Positions 55,297-64,000 of a stretch of DNA of 64,000 nt are shown here, piece after piece. A model generated the notes under the pieces. It was not told the DNA's origin, did no database searches, and was given only the letters and a program-made list of their open reading frames with translations. This DNA comes from Diospyros lotus (lineage: Eukaryota > Streptophyta > Magnoliopsida > Ericales > Ebenaceae). A program made the translations under genes and the position numbers. Each line of letters opens with the position of its first letter. Position 1 is the stretch's first letter. Where the stretch lies: positions 23,294,339-23,358,338 of the forward strand of contig NC_068341.1 in NCBI RefSeq assembly GCF_014633365.1. Direction: 5' to 3'.

Positions 55297-57312
55297 TGTA
55301 ATATCCAAGAATTTCTAAAAGGACTCAAGTGTAATTTATCTTAGGCTATAAGTTCATTTTTTAGATAAATTGGGGTTATATAATTTTCTACAATTATCAG
55401 TACCGAATAGATTGTAGGGAGTGCCCTGGAGCCTAGATGTCTAAGAAAAATGATATGGTATTGACGAGCGTCTCGAGTCAGGATTTATAATATTAAAAGA
55501 AATCGAAATATAAACAGTTTTCGGTACACCTGTGTTTCAGGATGAAAAATCGAATTATCGTAAGGGACCTCCAGAAAGTCAATGGAACCCTGATGGGACT
55601 CTGATTTTTCGTAAAGATCAACTCTGAGGTGATTTTGGGATGAAACAAAGGTCCTGTGAGGGCTCAAGGATGAAATCGACCTTATTGAGTAACCTTAGAT
55701 TATTAATTTTGGGTTAATAGTTTAATCCAAATAAATTTATATTCAAGGGTGTAATTGCAAAGTAGAATCATTCAAGTGAGATTAAGGATCTAATTTAGGG
55801 ATTTATATATATTTAATTTTCATAATTTTAAGTATATAATATAAAGATATAATATATATGTGTGTATATTTGTGGGCCGAAAACTATGGGTGGAAACCAG
55901 GGGGTCAATCCAATGGGCCAAAACTTGGTGCCCAAGTCAAATTGCCTATATATATGAGAAGATTTGAGAAGCCACGTGTCTAGCTTTTTCAATTCAAAAT
56001 GCAATTACTTTGTAATTTAGAATGATTAGCTTAGGGATATGGGAATGGCGTGGCTGCCGAGGCATGAAATGCCGATAAATAGGAAAGGAGAAATTGTGGG
56101 GAATTAAGGGAGAAGAAGGCATCACACACAGAGGAAAAAAAGAGGAGAATGAGGAATTCAGCCAGCAGCGGAGGAAGAAGAAAAATAGGAGAAAAGTAAG
56201 AAAAAATAATGAGATTTTGGAGTTTATTGGCATTTAGAATATTCAGGTAAGTGGGTAAAGCTAAATCATGTGTTTTGCGTAATTAGATCTGATTATTATG
56301 ATTCTTAATTTTATTATCTTCCTATCAAATATTTTACTTCGCAGCACGAAGGCAGAAAATGCAAGATTTAGTTGTCTCAAGGCAAGCTTCCAACCCTCTT
56401 TTATGTTCTTTAATCCCTACGCAAGTTTGCATTGTTTTTCATAATTTATTCCCTCCCTTACCATGATTCGGTTCCACGCATTAATTATGTAAATACACGT
56501 GGTAACCATTTTATAATATGTGAGTTGTTGGGCGTAAACTAAATATGTGACTCCTGGTGATGTTTATTTCTAACCAGCACGTGACTTTGTATTGCCCCTA
56601 CTTCTTTGGGAATGATGCCAAACCGATGTTGGGCTAGGTTCTTAGAGAATCGGGGGGACTCGGGTGGTTATGGCAATACTAATGTGTCCGCACGGTTGTC
56701 CCATAGGGCTATGGCGGTCAACTGACCAGCCTCCCTTTAATATTTAATATTATCGAATATTCTAGATCAGTCAATAATGTGAGTAACAACAGGGTGATAT
56801 CCCTAATCTTGAAAGTGAGGTAGTACAAATATTTACCCACATGAGGCATCCATAATTGTATGTTAAAATCATGTCAAATAGAAATGTGTTGACTTACGAA
56901 TATTGGGCTAAAGCCTTATGCCATAAATTTGTTTGGGAACGTACCAATATGGGATCAATGATGTGATTTGCATAATGTGGGACATGTGGGCTTTTGCCTA
57001 AAACTATCAGAATAACTATTCTCATAACAACTTTGTAAAGACCCTTGCATACGCATGGTGATGTGAGTTGCATATGGTCATGCATGGCATTGTATATATG
57101 ATTATCAAGTGAGGTTTATGATGGGTATTTGTCCCCTCGGCCTCTAAGCAAGGGCATTGCTATCGGTGTGCCGGTGACGTCTGGGCAGGTTAAGCGTTTG
57201 CTGCCATGCCAAAGAGGGTGACGTATGGTCGATGAGTATTATGGGTTTTGATGTTATATATGGTAGTATTGAGCATGTGCATGTGGTAGTATTGTGTAGG
57301 AATAAAAGAATT
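55297..57312 (+). repeat. 3' LTR of the outer element (right end rearranged)
   Basis: It starts TGTAATATCCAAGAATTTCT right after the polypurine tract. From 56605 it follows the 5' LTR until GTGCATGTG (about 57283), skips roughly 450 bp, and resumes with GTATTGTGTAGGAATAAAAG. There the sequence folds back into an inverted LTR copy. A block of 55985-56250 is purine-rich (GGAAGAAGAAAAATAGG). Confidence 0.75.
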
Positions 57313-57347
57313 TATACAATTAAATTATTTTATTCCTACACAATACT
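57288..57347 (+). repeat. Near-perfect palindrome at the LTR inversion point
   Basis: The arms 57288-57314 and 57321-57347 are complementary at 26 of 27 positions (outer 20: AGTATTGTGTAGGAATAAAA), with the 6-base loop TACAAT. The palindrome marks the switch from a plus-strand to a minus-strand LTR copy. Confidence 0.85.
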
Positions 57348-58790
57348 CTAATACCAATCTCTTTTCACAACAACGGAAGCGCAAATAATTGTTAATACAT
57401 ACCTCATGGAAACACTATACTAAAACATATCGATAACTGTAATTAAACTTGAAACCAACACCCCTATCTCCAATACACCCTTAGGATCTTTTCGGTTTGG
57501 GGAGCCCTGTACACATTGATATCGACAAGGATTTGATACCACTAAACTTAACCTCGAACTTTCCTTTAACAAATCTTGAATGATGCAAGCAAATATGAGT
57601 CACAAGGCTCAGCAAGCATATCTGAAATAAATGGGGCATCATTGGAAATTATATCCCGATAGAATCACACGACTAGCCATAACGAGGATTTCCACATTCA
57701 TTCCCACATCATGTCCCAAGTTATTACATATATTCGTTATACTTTACGTCACATGCCCATGTCAGGTTCCACAGGCTTATATAACACATATTCATGATTA
57801 TGGGAATTGCTAATCAGGCCCAGTTCATACTGTGTGTCGTGCACCATCATGCACATGCTTAATAAACTACAAATAGCCCTTATGCTCAATATGCTCAACA
57901 ATATCATATGCAATATCATAATCCGTAATAGTCATTAACCATACGTCACCCTCTTTGGCATGGAAGCACACGCCTATCCTGCTCGGACGTCACCAGTACA
58001 GCGATAGTAGTGCCCTCGCTCAAAGGCCAAGGGGATAATTACCCATCACAATCCTCACTTGATAAACATACATACAATGCCACGCATGGTCATATGTAAC
58101 TCACACCACCATGTGTATGCAATGGTCTTTACACAATTGTTATGGGGATATTTATTTGAATAGTTCAAGGGCAAAAATCCACATGTTCCTTGTTATGTAA
58201 AATTGCATCATTGATCCCATATTGGTACATTTCTGAACACATTTATGGCCTAAGGCATTAGCCTCATATTCGTAAGTCAACAAGTTGATACTTGACAGAA
58301 TTCTAACATACAATTATGGATCCCTTGTGTGGGTAAATATTTGTACTACCTCACCTTCAAGATTAGGGATATCGCTTGTTGTTACTCACATTATTGACTG
58401 ATCCAGCATATTCGATAATATTAAATATTAAAGGGAGGCTGGTCAGTTGACTGCCACAATCAAATCTAGTTTCCCTGACTGTCTAAGAACCTAACCCACA
58501 TCGGTTTGGCATCATTCTCAAAGAAGTAGGGGAAATACAAAGCCCCGTGGTGATTAGAAATAAATATCACCAGGAGTCACATATTTAGTTTAATCCCACC
58601 GTTCACAGACTCAACAACAACTCAGATATTATAAAAGGGTTACCACGCGTATTTACATAATTAATGCGTGGAACCGAATCATGGTAAGGGAGGGAATAAA
58701 TTATGAAAAACAATGGAGACTTGTGTAAAGATTATAGAGCATAAGAAGAGGGTAAGGAGCTTGCCTTTATTTGGCCGATTTTTGCCTTTC
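57328..58790 (-). repeat. Inverted partial LTR copy
   Basis: Read on the minus strand it follows the LTR of the outer element from about 56390 to its 3' part, including the ~450 bp missing from the left arm (compare 37740-38200). The hairpin GAGTCACAAGGCTC is at 57597-57610. It lacks both LTR ends. Confidence 0.78.
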
Positions 58791-58861
58791 TCGTGCTCCA
58801 CTGTGAAATAGAGAATGAAGAGTTTGACTTGTTTTTCTATTTTTGTGAGAGGAGTTGTCAC

Positions 58862-59128
58862 TTGTTAGACGAACTGAATGAAGAAATAGTCGAAGAAGAA
58901 CCCATGGAGGAATCAGAAGAATAAGAAGATCCTAGTGAGGATGAGGAAAAAGAGAATATGGTCGAAATCGAGATTGAAGATGATCCCCCTGAGTTCGAGT
59001 ATAACAATTCTAATGATGAAATGGATTTAGAGGAATCTCATAGTAATCATGAGGGACCTGCTTTCGAGTCTAAAGATGAAGTTGATGCATGGATTTGGAG
59101 TTTCGCCAGTCCTAAGGACACATAGTAG
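58862..59128 (+). pseudogene. Short acidic coding remnant of unknown origin
   Basis: One frame reads DELNEEIVEEEPMEESEE, a stop, then EDPSEDEEKENMVEIEIEDD and on to DAWIWSFASPKDT before a stop at about 59128. Runs of Glu and Asp codons alternate GAA/GAG/GAT as in real coding DNA. The protein is not recognised. It sits just before an LTR-like end (TGTTACA at 59309), so it may be coding sequence captured in or next to an LTR. Confidence 0.35.
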
Positions 59129-59309
59129 TTGTAATAGTTTTGTGAAATGTTGTATCAATAGTGTTGTACCCAAATATTTTGATAATTTATGAGAGATATG
59201 CTTCGCTGTTTTGAATTAATGATAAGTTAAATTTGGGTGAATGAGAAATTTTTTAGGATTAATGTGCGATAGAGGATAATGTTGGGGAGTATCACAAGGG
59301 GTGTTACAC
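59129..59309 (+). repeat. LTR-like 3' end
   Basis: The sequence ends TATCACAAGGGGTGTTACA, like the TGTTACA ends of the Tekay/Del-like LTRs in this window. There is no matching start or duplication. Confidence 0.4.
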
Positions 59310-59468
59310 CATAGATATAGATCATAGACTAAGTACCCAAAATATGACATTCAATCCATTTATTCAATACAATTATAAGAGATCAACCATGATGTGATAC
59401 AATTACTCAAAAAGTTAAATCATAGAAACTAATTCACCCACGTTGATAGTTTTGAATGTCGCCGATGC

Positions 59469-60103
59469 TCAGTGCCGATGTTGATTGCCAAATATGACGG
59501 GTTCAAGCTCATCGACATCTTCTTGGAGTGGCCACTGACTACTACTAGTTTCCACGGGGTAAGGTAGAGAAGTAGCCTCTACGAAACTAGGAAACTAGAC
59601 ATTTTCTGGGATGATAGAATATTCATAGCTGCAGATTGGATTTGGATCATCCATGGGTAATGATCCATGCGAGATAGGTCCAAGATTATAGGCAAAGCTC
59701 GGATCAAGTTCTGGAAGAAGATTTGGGTTAGGTTGTGGGTGAGACTAATTTGGAATAGATTGAGGATATGCAAAAAAGTTTGCAAATTCTTGCAATAAAG
59801 CTAGATAAGCTTGCAGATTGCCAACCTACTGTTGGAGGGTAAGAATATGGGATACACAGTCGTAAACGAGATCTTGAAGCCGAGCTTGTGCTTTAATAAA
59901 GAGTGTAACGGCAGCCCTATACTGGTCACTTACCAGAAGCTGGGCCAGGAGGTTGGAGGCATTTCTGGCACAAAAAACGTAATGGATGGCAGCAAAATGA
60001 GTAGATCCTTCTTCATGATAGAAGTAAGGGGAAAGTTGCACAGTGGGGTACATTGTCTTCTTAAGACTCTGTAGGCACCGCATCGAGACTGAGTTCTTGG
60101 CAT
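59469..60103 (-). pseudogene. LOB-domain (LBD) transcription factor pseudogene
   Basis: From the ATG at 60103 (MPRTQSR) the zinc-finger-like C-block reads CGAYRVLRRQCTPLC, the family's CX2CX6CX3C with the second Cys changed to Tyr. One missing base right after it shifts the frame. The rest follows the LOB domain: SPYFYHEEGSTHFAAIHYVF (family APYFP...FA.VH.VFGAS), LLAQLLVSDQYRAA, ARLQDLVYDCVSHI and a Leu-zipper-like LTLQQ-stop-VGNLQAYLALL. Stops stand at 59826, 59745 and 59595. The total length of about 210 codons is normal for the family. No intron is visible, so a retroposed copy is possible. LBD proteins regulate organ development in plants. Confidence 0.8.
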
Positions 60104-61298
60104 GATAGATCTGGGTACTAGTTAAGATCTAACCAGCTCGGGTATTGGCCGAATCTAGTTAGACAGGTCGAGTCAGATTTAATAGGGTCGGGTTAAACCA
60201 GATCTGATTTTAGATCTAAACTATAATGGCTACAATGGGAAACGACGACGTGGTTGGATTTGGAGGCTGGCGGAGCAACAACTGGTGGCGCAAATGGTTG
60301 TGATGAAGGTCAGGCAGCAACGATGGTCGTTTGAGTGGGCGATGACTGATGAAGGGTCGGATCTCAGCGGTGGCAGCCTGATCTGATAACGGCAGCCGAT
60401 GGTGAGGCTGAGTGGTAGCGACGACCTGGTTCAACAGAAGAGACTGAGATCTAAAAGGCGGTCATTGGTCGATGCAGATCTGAAGATGTGTGGGACGACG
60501 ACGGTTAGAGAGAGGAGTAAGGGTCGTGGGTCCGATTGGCGAAGGCTCGGGAGGTAGCAAGCTTGGGCGGTGGTAGTAGGTGTGCATGGGTGTAGCGCGC
60601 ACAAGTGCGGGCGAGCGAGGAAGAAGAAGAAAGAAGAAGAAGAAGGAACAAGAAGAAGGGAAAAAATAAAAATAAAAATAAAGAGTAAGAAAAAGGAAAA
60701 GAGGAAAAAATTATGGAAAGATAGGAAAACGTGTTTTATTATTATTTTGGAGATCTAGGCTGGTACTGAGAGAAGTATTAGAAGTGGCAGGAGTAGAGAC
60801 AATTACAACTCTCGAAGATGGGATAAAGAGGCTCTGGCATGATGATAACATCATGGGTGTGTAGCTTGTAATAGCGGATCTGAGCCTAAGGACCAAGGCA
60901 GAGGACTAGTGATGAGCTCGTGACTAACGACTGGAGTAGCTGGGTTGGCTCGCAGTACAGGTCTAGGACCCATGGGTCAGAGCTACATAGTGAATTGCAG
61001 AGACGGTCAGATGCCAAAGTTTAGGTAACACCACGACTGTTATGTTTTAACTAGAATCCAAATCCCAAAGGACTGGAGCACTATGATAGGATCCCCAACT
61101 GTCTAAAGATGGTTGGAAAATTGTTGTCAGAAAGTCGTGATAGGACACTCTGAAAAAGTTATGTCCATGGAAGGACTCGTGAGGAGAGTCAGGTAAGAAT
61201 GATCTGCCGGATGTAGGTAGAGCTTGTGATAGCTCAAAGGACCAGGCTATGTGAACGAATGATTGTGCTAAGGCACCAGAGTGAACTACCTGATGCAA
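60104..61298. other. Unassigned sequence with purine-rich tract
   Basis: G/C-richer than most of the window up to 60600, followed by a strand-biased purine tract (GAAGAAGAAGAAAG and AAAAATAAAAATAAAG, 60618-60720). Frames seen on either strand are not recognisable. It may include the LBD pseudogene's former upstream region or an LTR leader. Confidence 0.4.
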
Positions 61299-61560
61299 GG
61301 CAGTGGCGGTCAAATGACCATTTTCTGTCTAATTTTCAATATTATCAAATATGTTGGGCCAACCAATAATGTGAGTAACAATGGGCGGTATCCTTAATCT
61401 TGAAAGTAAAGCGGTACAAATATTTATGTCATATAGGGGTTCATATGCTGACCCCAAAATACCAACATGTTGACTTGTGCATATTGGGCTAAAATCTTAT
61501 CCCATAAATGTGTTGGGAAACGTATAAATAAAAGTTTAATGACGTGATTAACATTCTAAC
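61299..61560 (+). repeat. Fragment of the outer element's LTR family
   Basis: Phrases such as AATAATGTGAGTAACAATGG, CTTAATCTTGAAAG, GCGGTACAAATATTTATG and CATAAATGTGTTGGGAA match 37150-37400 and 56720-56950 in order. The flanking LTR parts are not recognisable. Confidence 0.65.
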
Positions 61561-62796
61561 TACCCGTTAATGGGTCTAGAAGTTTATTAATATTTTAATT
61601 ATGAGAATTTTGAAAATTGCCCTATTAAATTAAATGTTGGAAAATATTCTTATGTGTTAAAATGTATGTAAATGAACGTATGTATTTAAATTAATGGATT
61701 GGGTTGTGTTTTAATTAAATGGGAAGGATTTGATTGGGCTTAAGCCACATGTTTTATGATGTGTTTAAAGTAAATGAAAGTGGGCTTAGGCCATGTGTTT
61801 AAGGCCAATGAAAGTGGTGGGTTAAAGAAAACCCATGGGCCTAAAATGAAAGTGAGTAATTTTATTTAATTGAGCCTAAGCGTATTGTGATATGTTTAAT
61901 TGAATTGAAATGGAATGGGTTGTGTCCCAAGTTGAAAGAATGCCCATTGGGCCCAAGAATGTGTTGGGCTATTGATTTGGGCTTAGGCCCATATGCATAA
62001 TGTTTTTTTTTTTAAATAAATGGAATTATTTATATATTTTGTGTAATATGTGGATTAAAAGAAAAGAAGAAAGAAAATGTAAAATGCAAAGTGACCAAAT
62101 GGTCCTTGCTTTATTGAAAAAAGTGATGGTAATTAGGGAATTTTATAATGGGATGGAATAAAGAAAATGGGAAAGAAAAATAGAATATGGCAAAAGTCTA
62201 AAAGAGACACGAGATATTTTGTGATTTGTGTGTGTATATGAGGGCATTTTGGTAATTTCTGTGGGGAGAGTGGTTGGCTTCATGCCCCTTCTTCATTTTT
62301 CCTTCTCCTCCTGGCAGATCCTTCTTCATTTTCATCTTCTTCCTTCTTCTTCTTCTATTCTCATTTTTTCTTCTTCCATTTATCTCCATGTTTGAAGCTT
62401 CAAGAAGTGGGGAGGTTAGCTTCATCGAAAGGATCTTCTTCTCTTTGGTTTTCTTCAACAAGGCAAGCTCCTCTTGCACTATTTTTTCCCATGTTGTGCA
62501 AGTTTTTCTCGCTTTTGGTTGTGTTGTCGAAGATATATCTTGGTATTGCATCCTTTGATGTTAAAATGATTTTTCGTATTGAGGAAAGATGTTATCTTCA
62601 TTTTCGTTCATATTTCAAGTTGTGTCAAGCTGTTGTTGGGTCCCATTCATGGTTTTGTTGGGGCTTGATCACCCCATATTTTTCTTTCATGGAATGACAT
62701 TGTGGGTTAGGAAGCTAGTTTGAGAGTTTTTGGAGGTTTAGTGGCTATTTTGAGTGTTTTTGGTGGGTTTTTGGCCTTTTTTGTGCGTTCTTAGCC

Positions 62797-62900
62797 AAGT
62801 CGACTCGCCCAGGTGGTCAAGACGACTCTGGTCGAGTCGACTCAGTTTTGGGTGAGTCGACTCTAGCCAAGTCGACTTGAATTTCCGCCGAGTCGACTCA
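62797..62900. repeat. Cluster of GAGTCGACTC palindromes
   Basis: GAGTCGACTC occurs at 62834-62843, 62854-62863 and 62890-62899. AAGTCGACTT, also a perfect palindrome, lies at 62869-62878, and a partial copy AAGTCGACTC at 62797-62806. Spacings of the last four starts are 20, 15 and 21 bp. Confidence 0.85.
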
Positions 62901-63671
62901 GCCGCGGTTTTGACTACTCTGCGCATGCTTCATTTTTTTGCCATAACTTTTGATGTAGAACTCAGATTTGCGATCCGTTTAAAGTGTCATAAACTAGACT
63001 CCAAGAGCTTCAATTTGATATATAATATCATATATTTTGGTTATGATTTTAATGGGTTAAGGATCTTCTTAATCCAAAGCATGTAAGATGGCTAAAGTAA
63101 AATGTTTTTAAATGCTTCCATTGAAATCCCTCAATCCTCTATAATGATAAAATAGGGTTGAAGGCACCTATATGTATATTCTTAGGGTTAATAAGATAAG
63201 AGTGATTGAGTTGCATGAGGAAGCATGATGATAATCCCTTGGGAAGTTAATAAGAAGTGATCTTGGTTGGCATGTCCAAGTAACTCATGCTTGATGCATG
63301 ACTATCGTTATATGAATAATTGCCCTTAATCAATGTGAAATGTGTGGAAGATCCAAGAGCTCTAATGGGAAATCAAAGTGAGGATGTGTGAATGCCATTT
63401 ATTATAGCATTGCATGTGATTGTGTTACATGGCATTATGTTTCTATATTGCCTCACTTTGTGATGCTGGAACATGGGTTACAATCATTGGGGGGTCATGC
63501 TTTGTATTCGATGGGAGCATGAGCATTAGCATGACACGATTGGCCTATGAGTGCTGACTTGTGTATTAAGCAAACATATGCATAAGAGCCATTGCATTCC
63601 TTATATGCTGCATTGCATGGTTCCTTTGCGTCGGGGGGGTGTTGGTGGTGGAAATTGGCTTGTGTTGGTGG

Positions 63672-63800
63672 TGCGTAAGACTGTGGGTGGAGGCCCACAA
63701 CAACTAGATCCTGTGATGCGTAAGACTATGGGTGGAGGCCCACAGCAGCTGGATCCTATGATGCGTAAGACTGTGAGTGGAGGCCCACAGCAGCTTGTGA
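63672..63800. repeat. 45-bp tandem repeat, almost three copies
   Basis: TGCGTAAGACTGTGGGTGGA starts copies at 63672, 63717 and 63762. Each has a GTGGG...CCCAC inverted repeat (GTGGGTGGAGGCCCAC), weakened in the third copy. The unit is a multiple of three, so a frame stays open through it, but no protein is recognised. Confidence 0.85.
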
Positions 63801-64000
63801 CATTGATGAGATTATGAGTGATGTGGTACATGAAGATGATGTGATGGGTGTGAGATGAGAGCCTCAGGCTCACGTTCTTATTTTGGTAGCTTGTCATTGG
63901 CTACAATAGGTTTGTGTACAGGGTCTTGGGCACCATTATGTGCATTTTCTTATGTGGGCCTAAGGACCATATGTGTGCATCCATGCATTTATGTTATGAT

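Larger units (their letters stand above)
37066..57312 (+). mobile_element. Outer Tekay/Del-like element, internally gutted
   Basis: A 5' LTR ending at 38264 is followed by a primer site. At the other side a polypurine tract (55281-55294) leads into a 3' LTR at 55297 whose sequence matches the 5' LTR (compare 37070-37500 with 56605-57110). Removing the nested solo LTR (38310-40765) and the Athila-like element (41071-54944) leaves only about 0.7 kb of internal sequence, without recognisable gag or pol. Both LTRs are damaged at their outer sides by inverted LTR pieces. Confidence 0.65.
61561..64000. other. Probable LTR-derived sequence, no gene
   Basis: The 61700-62000 part repeats phrases like GTGGGCTTAGGCCATGTGTT. 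A pyrimidine-rich block at 62280-62400 resembles a transcript leader. I recognise no protein in any frame. The sequence runs off the window end, so its borders are unknown. Confidence 0.4.

Noticed and set aside
60570..60758. Lys/Glu-rich 62-codon frame
   Set aside because: A product of the purine tract (GAA/AAA repeats), not a protein.
62274..62558. Phe/Ser-rich frame that looks like a signal or membrane peptide
   Set aside because: It comes from a CTT/TTC pyrimidine run typical of leaders; no domain follows.
1..64000. tRNA, rRNA or organelle-derived sequence
   Set aside because: I saw no rRNA motifs, no complete tRNA-like folds, and no plastid or mitochondrial genes; the tRNA-like matches are only retrotransposon primer sites.

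Overview
The window is plant nuclear DNA, almost certainly from repeat-rich heterochromatin of a flowering plant. The evidence is Ty3/gypsy (chromovirus, Tekay/Del-like, Athila-like), Ty1/copia, CACTA (En/Spm) and Au-like SINE sequences, a LOB-domain plant transcription-factor pseudogene, GT-AG introns and A/T-rich spacers. I cannot name the species. I see no certain, intact, free-standing host gene; nearly everything is transposable elements nested inside each other. Coordinates come from reading the sequence by eye. Insertion ends are most secure where target-site duplications (TSDs) are given.

Layout. 1-1269: no gene seen. 1270-7358: decayed chromovirus with ~308-bp LTRs; its reverse-transcriptase region was hit by an Au-like SINE (3800-4114, 16-bp TSD) and, 35 bp further on, by a solo LTR (4150-4521, TSD AACAA). 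7359-7700: copia gag scrap. 9011-9150: second SINE. About 9705-9861 (minus): possible first exon of a host gene. 10889-16260: dead copia element split by a 2-kb solo LTR (12012-14046, TSD AAGCT). 16435-34186: 17.8-kb CACTA transposon with TNP2 and TNPA-like genes, both carrying stops. It contains a gag-only Tekay-like retrotransposon on the minus strand (19689-26604, TSD GTAAT) and a solo LTR (32351-34103, TSD AAAAC). 34801-38264: LTR fragments in opposite orientations. 37066-57312: gutted Tekay/Del-like element hosting a solo LTR (38310-40765) and a young Athila-like element (41071-54944, TSD GGTAG). 57288-59309: palindromic junction and inverted LTR copy. 59469-60103: LOB-domain pseudogene. 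61299-64000: more LTR-derived sequence with a palindrome cluster and a 45-bp tandem repeat.

The outstanding feature is the Athila-like element at 41071-54944. Its LTRs differ at only about eight positions by eye, and its gag-pol is open except for one 1-base frameshift. Between pol and the 3' LTR it carries two intact extra genes: a 146-residue basic, cysteine-rich protein (49684-50124) whose layout resembles small zinc-binding proteins of plant RNA viruses, and a 219-residue intronless LONELY GUY (LOG) cytokinin-activating enzyme homologue (50397-51056) with its signature motifs. The module is preceded by TATA boxes, one abutting a perfect inverted repeat, and is bracketed by extra polypurine-tract copies. 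It is followed by two degenerate copies of the end of the cysteine-rich ORF. A retrotransposon that carries a hormone-activating enzyme is the best candidate here for an undescribed system; its activity is not shown by the sequence.

Most other coding remnants are damaged in the same way: CAA to TAA, TGG to TAG, and catalytic Asp to Asn or Glu to Lys. That pattern fits decay by deamination of methylated cytosines. Several otherwise diverged LTRs share hairpins whose stems show compensatory base changes.
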